A stretch of 64,000 nucleotides of DNA, from the NCBI RefSeq assembly GCF_049310905.1, contig NZ_JBMEMN010000006.1, positions 1 through 64,000 on the forward strand, in the 5' to 3' direction. The position numbers were made by a program, and so were the translations under genes. Below the pieces are notes generated by a model, which worked only from the letters and a program-made list of their open reading frames with translations, did no database searches and had not been told where the DNA came from. The DNA comes from Gudongella sp049310905 (GTDB lineage: Bacteria; Bacillota; Clostridia; Tissierellales; Tissierellaceae). Positions 54,078 to 63,126 of this stretch are shown here, piece by piece; positions within the stretch are counted from its first letter, which is position 1; each line of letters starts with the position of its first letter.

Positions 54078-55097
54078 ATTTGTAGCAACAATTTCCATTT
54101 CGTGTTTTCTTGATCTGCCCATAAGTTTTCCTACAGATTCTCTTACATCAGCTTCTTTGTAAAGAACGTTGTAAATCTCTTTTGTAATTGGCATTTCAAC
54201 TCCTATGTCTCCAGCCAATTCAAATGTTGACCTGGTTGTCTTGATTCCTTCAACTACCATTCCTATTTCTTCAATAGCTTCATTCAAGGAGTATCCTTTT
54301 CCTATAAGGATACCGGCTCTCCTGTTCCTGCTATGCATACTGGTACATGTTACTATCAGGTCCCCAATTCCCGAGAGTCCCGAAAATGTATCAGGATCAG
54401 CACCCAATGCCACTCCAAGCTTTGACATCTCATAAATCCCACGAGTCATCAAAGCTGCCTTTGTATTGTCCCCATAACCAAGGCCATCAGAAATACCAGC
54501 TCCAAGGGCGATTATATTCTTAAGTGCGCCACCGAGCTCCACGCCAATAACATCTGGATTAGTGTATACTCTGAAAGTGGAACATGAGAATACATCCTGA
54601 ATATGTTCAGCTACCTCTTTGTTTGTAGAAGCTGAAACAACTGTAGTTGGTATATCAAGTGCTACCTCTTCTGCGTGCGAAGGACCTGATAAAGCAACAA
54701 ATCTATTGTCAGGAAAGTATTCATAAACAATCTCTGAAATTCTCTTCTTTGAGCTGTTTTCAATTCCCTTTGCCACATTAACTATGATTTGTTCACTTGT
54801 TATTTTACCCTGTAAATCTTGCAGTAGTTCCCTTACACTATGTGTTGGGACTGCAAGCACGATTATGCTGCTATCATCTATTATTCTACTCAAATCTGAG
54901 TTAATTCTTAGGGTATCTGGAAGTATTATGTCAGAAAGGTACTTGCTATTTAATCTCTTTTTAATCATAGTTTCTGACTGTTGCTCAGATCTGACCCATA
55001 TTCCAGTATCTATCCCATTTTTTGAGAGCAGAACCGACAAGGCGGTTCCCCAACTGCCACCACCTAGAACTGCTACTTTGGTTTTCAATAGAATCAC
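54060..55097 (-). CDS. gpsA: Glycerol-3-phosphate dehydrogenase (NAD(P)+)
   Basis: GpsA makes glycerol-3-phosphate for phospholipids. The 345 residues have the Rossmann start VAVLGGGSWGTALSVLLS, VNVAKGIE, ALSGPSHAEEV and the catalytic-lysine segment LGGALKNIIALGAGISDGL. The GTG start overlaps the plsY stop (GTGA); a TTG three codons further in, 5 bases after AGGTGA, is an equally good start. It feeds PlsY, encoded next door. Confidence 0.96.
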   Translation of the reverse strand: MILLKTKVAVLGGGSWGTALSVLLSKNGIDTGIWVRSEQQSETMIKKRLNSKYLSDIILPDTLRINSDLSRIIDDSSIIVLAVPTHSVRELLQDLQGKITSEQIIVNVAKGIENSSKKRISEIVYEYFPDNRFVALSGPSHAEEVALDIPTTVVSASTNKEVAEHIQDVFSCSTFRVYTNPDVIGVELGGALKNIIALGAGISDGLGYGDNTKAALMTRGIYEMSKLGVALGADPDTFSGLSGIGDLIVTCTSMHSRNRRAGILIGKGYSLNEAIEEIGMVVEGIKTTRSTFELAGDIGVEMPITKEIYNVLYKEADVRESVGKLMGRSRKHEMEIVATNKKTSW

Positions 55098-55681
55098 CTG
55101 CCTATTTTATTCTCATTTCCTTTAATTAAACGTTTAATGTTTTCCTTATGTCTGTAATAACCAAGTATCATTAATGAAAATGTTAAAACAGATGTATTAA
55201 TTCCTCCACCAGATAATCCAGTAAATGTCAGTAGAAAAAGAACAGTAAGAAACACAAGGGAACCTAGCGAAACGTATTTACTGATTACCGCTGTTGCAAT
55301 TCCAACAATTACACTTATAAGGGTAATTGGAAATTGTATTATGGCCATAGCGCCAATGGTAGTAGCTATTCCCTTTCCACCCTTGAATTTGAAAAATATT
55401 GGCCAATTGTGACCAACAACAGTAAAAAACGCGGCAATGATACCACCGTTATAGCCACCCAGTCCAAGACCGATTAAAACAGCTATTACTCCTTTGGCAA
55501 AATCCATGAGAAAAGTAAGTACCCCTAGCTTCTTACCCATTATGCGCAATGCATTTGTTGCTCCTGCATTTCCACTACCATGATTTCTGATATCAATTTT
55601 TTTGAATGCTTTTCCAACAATATAAGCTGATGAAAAGCTTCCTATCAGGTATGAAAGAGCAGGTACCAATAGCATTTCCAT
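55094..55681 (-). CDS. plsY: Glycerol-3-phosphate acyltransferase PlsY
   Basis: PlsY transfers an acyl group from acyl-phosphate (made by PlsX) to glycerol-3-phosphate (made by GpsA). The 195-residue protein has five or more membrane helices and the motifs SYLIGSFSSAYIVGK, NHGSGNAGATNALR and FKGGKGIATT. Overlap with gpsA and a 2-base gap to der show one operon, the usual der-plsY-gpsA order. Confidence 0.96.
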   Translation of the reverse strand: MEMLLVPALSYLIGSFSSAYIVGKAFKKIDIRNHGSGNAGATNALRIMGKKLGVLTFLMDFAKGVIAVLIGLGLGGYNGGIIAAFFTVVGHNWPIFFKFKGGKGIATTIGAMAIIQFPITLISVIVGIATAVISKYVSLGSLVFLTVLFLLTFTGLSGGGINTSVLTFSLMILGYYRHKENIKRLIKGNENKIGR

Positions 55682-55683
55682 AT

Positions 55684-57000
55684 CTATTCTCCCTTTTCTC
55701 TCAGTTCAAACTTGATTGGTGTGCCCATAAATCCAAAGTGATTCCTTATCTGATTCTCAAGGTATCTAACATAAGAAAAATGCATCAGGTCCTTGGAATT
55801 TACAAATATAACAAATCTCGGTGGCCTTACGGATACCTGCGTACCATAGTAAATTTTAGCTCTTTTACCTTTATCAGATGGCGGTTGGTTAATTAATACC
55901 GCCTGATTTAGTATGTCGTTAAAAACGCCAGTACTTATTCTCATATTATAATTATTATTAACCATATTAATAGTTTCTAGTAGTTTATCCACTCTTTGGC
56001 CAGTTTTTGCTGAAATGAACAATATAGGTGCATAATTTAGAAAACCAAAAGTTTCTCTCAAATCTTTTTCAAATTTTAGATAAGTCTTATCGTTCTTATC
56101 TACTATGTCCCACTTGTTTACTGCTAAGATAATAGCTTTACCGTTATCATGGGCATAGCCTGCTATTTTAGTATCCTGCTCAGTTGGACCCATTGTTCCA
56201 TCTATTATCACAACACATATATCTGATCTGTCTATTGCAGTCAAAGTTCTCACAACAGAATATCTTTCAACTTTTTCAGAAATGTACCTTTTCCTTCTTA
56301 ATCCTGCAGTATCTACGAATACATAATCATTCTCACCCACTGTAAAGTGACTATCGATTGAGTCACGTGTAGTGCCCGGAATGTCCGTTACAATAACCCT
56401 CTCTTCTCCCAATATATGATTTATCAAAGATGATTTTCCTGCATTTGGTCTTCCAATAAATGCCACTCTTATTGTATCTTCATTAGCTTCAGTGTCTTTT
56501 TCTTCTGGGAAATATTTTACCAACTCATCCAGGAGATCACCAAGTCCAAGTGACTGTTCCGAAGAAATAATCATAGGCTCGCCTAGCCCCAATTCATAAA
56601 ATTCATAAATCTCATCAGGTGTCTTTCTAGTGTCAATCTTATTAGCTGCCAAAACAACATTTTTCCCTGATCTTCGTAGTAAATCTCCAATTTCTCTATC
56701 TGTCGTTGTCAGTCCATCTATACCATCCACTACAAAAAGTATTACATCAGCTGTATCAATGGCTATATCTGCTTGTTTTCTTATGTTTGACATTACAATA
56801 TCTTCATTCTCAGGCTCAAGTCCTCCAGTATCTATTATTGTGAAATACTGACCCAGCCATTCTGCTTCTGCATAAATTCTGTCCCTGGTTACTCCAGGTG
56901 TATCTTCTGTAATTGCAATCCTCCTGCCTGCAAATTTGTTAAATAATGTTGATTTACCAACATTTGGACGACCTACTATACATACAATCGGTCTACTCAC
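55684..57000 (-). CDS. der: Ribosome biogenesis GTPase Der (EngA)
   Basis: Der helps assemble the 50S subunit. The 438 residues have two tandem GTPase domains, with P-loops GRPNVGKST (first) and GRPNAGKSS (second), matching DTGG/DTAG and NKID/NKWD motifs, and a C-terminal KH-like domain. The start is GTG 57000, overlapping the upstream radical SAM gene stop by 4 bases. Confidence 0.97.
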   Translation of the reverse strand: MSRPIVCIVGRPNVGKSTLFNKFAGRRIAITEDTPGVTRDRIYAEAEWLGQYFTIIDTGGLEPENEDIVMSNIRKQADIAIDTADVILFVVDGIDGLTTTDREIGDLLRRSGKNVVLAANKIDTRKTPDEIYEFYELGLGEPMIISSEQSLGLGDLLDELVKYFPEEKDTEANEDTIRVAFIGRPNAGKSSLINHILGEERVIVTDIPGTTRDSIDSHFTVGENDYVFVDTAGLRRKRYISEKVERYSVVRTLTAIDRSDICVVIIDGTMGPTEQDTKIAGYAHDNGKAIILAVNKWDIVDKNDKTYLKFEKDLRETFGFLNYAPILFISAKTGQRVDKLLETINMVNNNYNMRISTGVFNDILNQAVLINQPPSDKGKRAKIYYGTQVSVRPPRFVIFVNSKDLMHFSYVRYLENQIRNHFGFMGTPIKFELREKGE

Positions 57001-58334
57001 GACCTCACCCCTGTCTCAATTAAATTAATTAATTCTAATCCATCCACTCTGGATGGCACGATTTCTATTCCTAATTTTTCTATTGCTTCCTCCAATGTAA
57101 TATTATCCAGAAAAATTTCCTCGTCTTTTTTCAGCATTGATCTGGGTATAATTACTTTGTCAAATCCTTTAAACTTATTTGTCTGTTCCACAAGGTCCTT
57201 TCCTGTAACAAGTCCAGATACAGTTATAGTTTCACCAAAAAAATAATTTTTGATTGGAACCACTTCAATAATGAGATTACTATACTTTTCCATTATCATC
57301 CTTGCTATCTCCTTCATAAAACCAAATGCCAATGTTCCAGTAGCGAATATTAGCTTTTGTTTAGATTCAGAATATGATGATTTTTCAAGAGCTTCTTCAA
57401 TCTCTGTTTTGAATGACCTCAACAATCCTACCCCGTTTTCATATTGTGGAAATCCTTCATACTCATCGTACTCAGGAAGTTTATTACCGGAAACAACATA
57501 GAATTCATCTGATGCAAATATATATCTGGTATTCAATTTTTCAATGTAGTGTTTTTGCATCAGTTCAACATCTTTCACTACGCTGTGTGACGTCTTATTG
57601 CTGTAAATATCTAGATTATCCAAACCTTGCCTGTACTTTGTAATACCAACCGGAACAACTGCCACAGAGTTAATTGAAGGATACAAAGTTGAAAGATCAC
57701 TGATTGTTCTTTTCAACTCCTCCCCGTCATTTATGCCGGGAACTAGTACTATCTGGCAATTCATTTCAATATTCACTTCGTGAAATCTCTTGAGTATGTC
57801 AAATATTTTGCCAGCATTCTTGTTTCTGAGCATTTTCACTCTCAGTTCTGGGTTAGTCGTATGCACTGAGACATTTATTGGACTCAATCTATAGTCAATA
57901 ATCCTTTGTATTTCATCCTCTCCCATATTTGTAAGAGTTATGAAATTACCCTGTAAAAATGAAAGTCTTGAGTCATCATCCTTAAAATACAGTGTATCTC
58001 TCATATTTGGCGGCAGTTGGTCAATGAAACAGAACATGCATTTATTATTACATGTCTTTGCCCTGTCTATCAATGGATTGGTGAAAATTATACCCAAATC
58101 ATCGCCGGGATCTTTTTCTATTTCAAACTCCCAAATTTCTCCATCGGGTTTTTCGATTTCCACCATAAGGTATTCATCTGCCATCATGTATTTGTAGTCG
58201 ATAACATCCTTAATTATTCTGTTGTTAATACTTAACAGGACATCCCCAGGATTCACATCCAGCTCATCGGCTATACTACCCAATTCCACATCTTCAATGA
58301 TGTTGCGGGATTCTTTGATATTTGTTATTTCCAT
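56997..58334 (-). CDS. DUF512 radical SAM protein with PDZ domain
   Basis: A 445-residue protein with an N-terminal PDZ-like domain (about 1-65), a radical SAM cluster CNNKCMFCFIDQLPP (C-x3-C-x2-C) at about 73-87, and a C-terminal DUF512 domain. The family is widespread in Clostridia and cyanobacteria and has no established reaction. The start is ATG 58334, 6 bases after AGGTGG; an ATG eight codons upstream has no ribosome site. It precedes der in one operon. Confidence 0.88.
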   Translation of the reverse strand: MEITNIKESRNIIEDVELGSIADELDVNPGDVLLSINNRIIKDVIDYKYMMADEYLMVEIEKPDGEIWEFEIEKDPGDDLGIIFTNPLIDRAKTCNNKCMFCFIDQLPPNMRDTLYFKDDDSRLSFLQGNFITLTNMGEDEIQRIIDYRLSPINVSVHTTNPELRVKMLRNKNAGKIFDILKRFHEVNIEMNCQIVLVPGINDGEELKRTISDLSTLYPSINSVAVVPVGITKYRQGLDNLDIYSNKTSHSVVKDVELMQKHYIEKLNTRYIFASDEFYVVSGNKLPEYDEYEGFPQYENGVGLLRSFKTEIEEALEKSSYSESKQKLIFATGTLAFGFMKEIARMIMEKYSNLIIEVVPIKNYFFGETITVSGLVTGKDLVEQTNKFKGFDKVIIPRSMLKKDEEIFLDNITLEEAIEKLGIEIVPSRVDGLELINLIETGVRS

Positions 58335-58363
58335 AATAAACCACCTGTCTAAAAGCATTAGTT

Positions 58364-58387
58364 AAGCCTACAGCTAGCTGTAGGCTT
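58364..58387. terminator. 24-base palindrome after glyA
   Basis: A perfect palindrome with 10-bp arms (AAGCCTACAG / CTGTAGGCTT) and loop CTAG lies 13 bases past the glyA stop. No U-tract follows directly on the minus strand (AACTAATGCTTTT), so it may be a weak terminator or a protein-binding site. Confidence 0.5.
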
Positions 58388-58399
58388 ATTATCACTGAA

Positions 58400-59629
58400 T
58401 TAATAAAGCGGAAATCTGTCACAAAGATCATATGTTCTTTGCTTAACAGCTTCCTTATCACTATCAGATTCCAGAGCCATAGATATTAGCTCTGCAATTT
58501 CCTTCATCTCAGCTTCTTTCATACCCCTTGTTGTCATCGCTGCGGTTCCTATTCTAACACCACTTGTAACGAATGGACTTTCAGGGTCGTTTGGTATTGT
58601 GTTTTTATTTGTAGCAATACCCACATCGTTAAGCATAGCTTCTGCATCTTTACCTGTCAAGCCTTTATTTCTGACATCCATTAAGATCAGATGGTTATCA
58701 GTACCTCCTGATACAAGTCTAAAACCTAACTCCATTAGATAATCTGCAAGAGCTTTAGTGTTGTCGACTATTTGTTTTTGATATCCCTTGAAATCATCCT
58801 GTAATGCTTCTCCAAAAGCAACAGCCTTTGCAGCAATTACATGCATAAGTGGTCCACCCTGAATGCCTGGGAAGATTGCCTTGTCAATAGCCTTTGCATA
58901 TTCTGCCTTGCAAAGGATAGCTCCTCCTCTTGGACCCCTTAGAGTCTTATGAGTTGTTGTAGTAACAAAGTCGGCATAAGGAACAGGATTCTGATGTAAA
59001 CCAGCAGCAATCAAGCCTGCTATATGCGCCATGTCTACCATAAGATATGCATCAACCTCGTCAGCGATTTCCTTGAATTTACTGAAATCTATCTCTCTAG
59101 GATATGCACTCGCACCAGCTACTATCATTTTAGGTTTTTCTTTCAGCGCTATTCTTCTGACTTCATCATAATCTATTGTTTCAGTTTCAGAGTCAACTCC
59201 GTAATCTACAAAATTATAGTAAGATCCTGAAATATTAACAGGACTTCCATGGGTAAGGTGTCCACCTTGTGACAATTTCATTCCAAGTACCTTGTCTCCA
59301 GGTTTTAAAAATGCAAAATAAACACCAAGATTGGCATTTGAACCTGAATGTGGTTGTACGTTCGCATGTTCAGCTCCAAATAACTCCTTAAGTCTTTCGA
59401 TTGCAAGGACTTCCGCCTTGTCAACTATTTCACAGCCTCCATAATATCTTTTACCAGGATAGCCTTCAGCATATTTATTTGTCAGCTGACTTCCCATTGC
59501 TTCCATCACTGCTTCAGATACAAAGTTTTCTGATGCAATTAACTCAATATGCTTATTTTGTCGATCAATTTCTTCCTGTACAATCCTCATAATTTCTGGG
59601 TCTGTTTCTTTAAGATTACTAAAATTCAT
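58400..59629 (-). CDS. glyA: Serine hydroxymethyltransferase
   Basis: GlyA interconverts serine and glycine with tetrahydrofolate. The 409-residue PLP enzyme has the PLP lysine in VTTTTHKTLRGPRGG, with HGSPVNISGSYYNFVDYGVD and VQPHSGSNANLGVYFA. Length and motifs are normal. The 67-base gap before it contains a TATAAA-like -10 without a good -35, so it may have its own promoter or be read from the CsoR-like gene. Confidence 0.97.
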   Translation of the reverse strand: MNFSNLKETDPEIMRIVQEEIDRQNKHIELIASENFVSEAVMEAMGSQLTNKYAEGYPGKRYYGGCEIVDKAEVLAIERLKELFGAEHANVQPHSGSNANLGVYFAFLKPGDKVLGMKLSQGGHLTHGSPVNISGSYYNFVDYGVDSETETIDYDEVRRIALKEKPKMIVAGASAYPREIDFSKFKEIADEVDAYLMVDMAHIAGLIAAGLHQNPVPYADFVTTTTHKTLRGPRGGAILCKAEYAKAIDKAIFPGIQGGPLMHVIAAKAVAFGEALQDDFKGYQKQIVDNTKALADYLMELGFRLVSGGTDNHLILMDVRNKGLTGKDAEAMLNDVGIATNKNTIPNDPESPFVTSGVRIGTAAMTTRGMKEAEMKEIAELISMALESDSDKEAVKQRTYDLCDRFPLY

Positions 59630-59696
59630 ATCCCGACTCCTTTCAATTAATTCTGATTTTATACTCTTTTAATACAGTTTTGGATGAAATAACGGT

Positions 59697-59951
59697 CTAT
59701 TTGGTGTATTTCAGCATAATCTCTATCAGTTTGTCAAGATCTTCCTCAGAACCATCTGGTGCTTCGAGTATGCAATTCTTCATATAATTCTCAAGAATTA
59801 TTCCTCCCACATTGTTAAGAGCACTTCTTGAAGCTGAAATCTGAACCAATATATCTCCACAGAACTTGTCCTCATCCACCATTTTCTGTATACCCTTTAT
59901 TTGTCCTTCTACTCTTCTTAACCTTACAATTATTGCTTCCTTGTCTGCCAA
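59697..59951 (-). CDS. CsoR-family repressor, CstR-like
   Basis: An 84-residue all-helical CsoR/RcnR-family repressor (RLRRVEGQIKGIQKMV near the start). Copper-sensing members use Cys-His-Cys. Here Cys31 and Cys60 are present, but the residue four before Cys60 is Tyr56, not His. The two-cysteine set at 31 and 60 matches the persulfide sensor CstR of Staphylococcus. The start is TTG 59951, 7 bases after AAGGAGG. It follows the RseC-like gene by 12 bases. Persulfide sensing is inference. Confidence 0.82.
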   Translation of the reverse strand: MADKEAIIVRLRRVEGQIKGIQKMVDEDKFCGDILVQISASRSALNNVGGIILENYMKNCILEAPDGSEEDLDKLIEIMLKYTK

Positions 59952-59963
59952 AACCACCCCTCC

Positions 59964-60386
59964 TTATAGTTTTCTTGTCATGACGATAATATTCTCATCT
60001 TTTTTCGCAAAAACCTTGTCAATTATCCTTACAACCAGAAATGATATTGCAAGGAATACTATCCCCATTCCAAATATCATAAGCTCATGATTTGCAGTCT
60101 CTATTCCTTTGAACAAGCTGTTACCAACTACTATTCCCAATATCAAAAATGCAAAGGGAATCATATAAATTATTGTTACATACTTCATGATGTTTTTCTG
60201 AATTGCTTGCAACTCCACAAAATCACCAGGTTTAGCATCTATATTGTTTTTTACAGTTACATAGTGAGGCTTTACTTCGCAAGAACTTGCGCAGGAATTA
60301 CAACTTCCTCATCCTGACGCTCTCTTGACTTCAAGTTGAACCTTTTGTTCATCTACCTTTTTTATAACAAATCCTATTTGATCCAC
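59964..60386 (-). CDS. RseC/MucC-family protein with in-frame TGA, probable selenoprotein
   Basis: Reading from GTG 60386 (7 bases after AGGAGGAG) gives 140 codons with one TGA at 60309-60311, codon 26. The context RASG-TGA-GSCNSCASSC matches the RseC cysteine cluster, whose first Cys is replaced. Two membrane helices follow (about 68-92 and 99-121). RseC-family proteins are linked to the SoxR-reducing and Rnf systems. Downstream of the TGA lies a SECIS-like stem-loop. The stop of tcdA is 1 base upstream. A nonsense mutation is the alternative, but the position argues for selenocysteine. Without readthrough only a cluster-less 84-residue fragment remains. Confidence 0.78.
60274..60311 (-). 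promoter_or_regulatory. Candidate bacterial SECIS element
   Basis: Starting 17 bases after the TGA, CGCAA (60287-60291) pairs with TTGCG (60278-60282) around the 4-base apical loop GTTC. Two more pairs form below a G-A mismatch. The loop begins with G and lies 23 bases from the TGA, within the range known for bacterial SECIS hairpins. Confidence 0.65.
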
Positions 60387-60387
60387 T

Positions 60388-61101
60388 TTAAATCTCCTCC
60401 TGTCCAGCTAAATACTTTATTACTTCTGATGCAATTATCAATCCTACAACGGGAGGTACAAAACCGATGCTGCCTGGAATAGCCTTTCGTCTATTGGTAT
60501 CGCCAAGATTAATCTTCATAGGCTCTTCCTCTGAATAGACAACTTTGAGTGATTCTACGCCTCTTTTCCTAAGTTCCTGACGCATTACCCTGGCCAAAGG
60601 ACAAATTTTAGTGCTGTAAATATCTTTGACCCGAAAGCCAGTTGGATCCAGTTTGTTTCCTGCTCCCATTGAGCTTATAATTGGTATTCCCATTGAAGAT
60701 GCTGTTGTAATAAGATCAATCTTTGATGAAACCATGTCAATAGCATCAACAATATAATCGTAGTCTTTTGACAACAAATTTTCCTTAGTCTCAATACCAT
60801 ATCTTTCATTGAATATAACAATCTCCAAATCGGGATTTATATCCAACAATCGCTCCTTCATTGCTTGAACCTTTGGCAATCCTATTGTGCTGGTTGTTGC
60901 ATGAACCTGACGATTTATGTTGGTTATATCTATTATATCATAATCAACAAGAATTAGCCTACCAATTCCTGTTCTAGCAAGTGTTTCCACTGCATATGAT
61001 CCAACACCTCCGATTCCAAACACTGCAACCGTTGATTTTTCGAGTCTTTTCATAGCATCATCTCCCAGCAAATACTGGGAGCGTTCAAATCTCTTATTCA
61101 T
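60388..61101 (-). CDS. tcdA: tRNA threonylcarbamoyladenosine dehydratase TcdA
   Basis: TcdA cyclises t6A in tRNA using ATP. The 237-residue E1/ThiF-fold protein has VAVFGIGGVGSYAVETLARTG (nucleotide loop), DYDIIDITNINRQVHA and DAIDMVSSKI. Its ATG overlaps the aspS stop by 8 bases, and its stop lies 1 base before the RseC-like start, whose ribosome site is inside tcdA. The three genes are therefore read as one unit. Confidence 0.94.
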   Translation of the reverse strand: MNKRFERSQYLLGDDAMKRLEKSTVAVFGIGGVGSYAVETLARTGIGRLILVDYDIIDITNINRQVHATTSTIGLPKVQAMKERLLDINPDLEIVIFNERYGIETKENLLSKDYDYIVDAIDMVSSKIDLITTASSMGIPIISSMGAGNKLDPTGFRVKDIYSTKICPLARVMRQELRKRGVESLKVVYSEEEPMKINLGDTNRRKAIPGSIGFVPPVVGLIIASEVIKYLAGQEEI

Positions 61102-62878
61102 TTTTCAATTCAACCTTTATATGAACCTCTTCTAGCTGTTTCTCTGAAGCATTTGTAGGTGCATCTGTCATCAAGCAGGTAGCTGATTGGGTTTTTGGAA
61201 ATGCAATGACATCTCTTATGTTATTGCTACCTGAGAACAACATCACCAATCTATCCAGTCCAAATGCAATTCCTCCGTGTGGAGGAGTTCCGTACTTAAA
61301 TGCATCCAATAGGAATCCAAATTTTGATTGTGCTTCTTCTTTACTGAATCCTAAAGCGCTAAACATTCTTGATTGAAGTTGTGAATTGTTTATTCTGATG
61401 CTACCTCCACCCATCTCATCTCCATTGATTACAAGGTCGTAAGCCTTTGCTCTAACTTTGAATGGTTCACTCTCAAGCATCGCAATATCCTCTTCTACCG
61501 GATGTGTGAAAGGGTGGTGCTTAGCAACATATCTATTTTCCTCTTCATCGTATTCAAAAAGTGGGAAGTCAGTTATCCAAAGAATTTTATAATCATCTCT
61601 TGAAATAAGTTCAAGTCTTCTCGCTAATTCATTTCTAAGGTTACCCAGACTATCATTTGCTATATCCAGTTTATCAGCTACAAAAAGCAATAAGTCACCG
61701 ATCTTAGCTTCGAATAATTCAACTATCGCACTCATTTCATCATCACTGAAGAACTTGCCAATAGGTGAACTAATTCCTTCTTCTGTCAACTTGATCCAAG
61801 CCAGTCCTTTTGCACCGTATGTTTTGGCATGGTCTTCTAACTTGCTGATGTCTTTACGAGTAAATTTATCAGCACCATACTTCACATTTATCCCTTTGAC
61901 CACACCACCTGATTTGATTGTATCATCAAAAACCTTGAACCCGCAGCCACTTAATAGCTCAGTTGCATTTATGAGTTCTAGTCCAAATCTAAGATCAGGC
62001 TTATCTACTCCATATCTTTCCATGGCTTCATCATATGTCATTCTCAATAATGGAAGTTCAATATCGATTCCCTTAATCTCCTTGAAGAGTTTTTTAACCA
62101 GTTTTTCATTGATTTCAAGAACATCTTCAACATCCACAAAACTCATTTCGATATCAACCTGAGTAAATTCAGGTTGTCTGTTCGCTCTTAAATCTTCGTC
62201 TCTGAAACATTTCACTATTTGATAGTAGCGATCCATACCAGAAACCATCAATAACTGCTTCATAAGCTGAGGCGATTGTGGCAATGCATAAAACTGTCCT
62301 GGATTCACTCTGCTTGGTACAAGATAATCTCTTGCTCCCTCAGGTGTAGGTTTTGTCAACATTGGTGTCTCAATTTCTACAAAATCATTATCATGGAAAA
62401 AATCCCTGACTACCTTGGAAATATTTGCCCTTAGCTTTAAATTATCCTGCATCTCAGATTTTCTTAAATCAAGATATCTATACTTAAGTCTCATTGTCTC
62501 ACTTACATTGTCATCATTCTTGATATAAATTGGTGGCGTCTCAGCTTCATCAAGTATTCTGATTTCTTCAGCAAGTACTTCTATGTTGCCAGTTGGAATG
62601 TTTGGATTTTTTGATTGTCTTTCTCTTACTGTCCCTCTTATTGCAAGTACATACTCTGATCTTACTGACTCAGCCTTCTCCATCATGTCTTTTTGTGCTT
62701 CATCATCAAAAACTATCTGAACTATCCCTGTTGTATCTCTCAGGTCAATAAAAAGAAGTCCGCCAAGGTTTCTTTCTCTTTGTACCCAGCCCATCAGAAT
62801 AACTTCACTACCTACATCTTCCATCCTCAAATTACCACACATGTTAGTGCGTCTAAGATTTCCCATTCTTTCTCCCAT
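61094..62878 (-). CDS. aspS: Aspartyl-tRNA synthetase
   Basis: A class II synthetase charging tRNA-Asp. The 594 residues have an OB anticodon domain, motif 2 region FRDEDLRANRQPEFTQVDIE, a GAD insertion (about 280-410) of the bacterial type, and motif 3 GIAFGLDRLVMLFSG. The start is ATG 62878, 8 bases after AAGGAGG; an upstream in-frame codon lies in the T-box terminator. It is controlled by the T-box upstream. Confidence 0.97.
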   Translation of the reverse strand: MGERMGNLRRTNMCGNLRMEDVGSEVILMGWVQRERNLGGLLFIDLRDTTGIVQIVFDDEAQKDMMEKAESVRSEYVLAIRGTVRERQSKNPNIPTGNIEVLAEEIRILDEAETPPIYIKNDDNVSETMRLKYRYLDLRKSEMQDNLKLRANISKVVRDFFHDNDFVEIETPMLTKPTPEGARDYLVPSRVNPGQFYALPQSPQLMKQLLMVSGMDRYYQIVKCFRDEDLRANRQPEFTQVDIEMSFVDVEDVLEINEKLVKKLFKEIKGIDIELPLLRMTYDEAMERYGVDKPDLRFGLELINATELLSGCGFKVFDDTIKSGGVVKGINVKYGADKFTRKDISKLEDHAKTYGAKGLAWIKLTEEGISSPIGKFFSDDEMSAIVELFEAKIGDLLLFVADKLDIANDSLGNLRNELARRLELISRDDYKILWITDFPLFEYDEEENRYVAKHHPFTHPVEEDIAMLESEPFKVRAKAYDLVINGDEMGGGSIRINNSQLQSRMFSALGFSKEEAQSKFGFLLDAFKYGTPPHGGIAFGLDRLVMLFSGSNNIRDVIAFPKTQSATCLMTDAPTNASEKQLEEVHIKVELKNE

Positions 62879-62889
62879 AATTCTTTCCT

Positions 62890-63115
62890 CCTTAAAAAAA
62901 ATAAAACCCCTCATCTCTGATTTTCAGGGACGAGAGGCTATCTCGCGGTACCACCCTAATTAGGTTTTCCTCACTCAATTTATAACGTATTTCACGAGCA
63001 GATTAACTGCTGACTCAAAGGTGTCTTCATAGAATGTTGGTGCTGAATTCCCACCATCATCAGCTCTCTTCTACCAAATGAAACTATTACTCTTCCTTAT
63101 CAAAGTCTGTTTATT
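62890..63115 (-). promoter_or_regulatory. T-box leader of aspS (specifier GAC)
   Basis: The minus strand contains the T-box sequence AGGGTGGTACCGCG (62944-62957), a stem I with AGAGAGCTGATG and GGTGGG elements, and GAAGACACC holding the aspartate codon GAC (63023-63025) at the usual specifier place. A 14-bp terminator stem (62907-62937) with a T-rich tail ends it. Uncharged tRNA-Asp would favour the antiterminator. Confidence 0.93.
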
Positions 63116-63126
63116 TAATTTAGATA

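Noticed and set aside
59964..60218. Stand-alone 84-residue membrane protein starting at GTG 60218
   Set aside because: It lacks the RseC cysteine cluster and has only a weak ribosome site; the in-frame upstream part with a strong site and the family cluster explains the locus better.
60309..60311. TGA read as tryptophan (alternative genetic code)
   Set aside because: TGA serves as a normal stop for other genes here (for example plsX and plsY), and Trp would not fit the Cys column.
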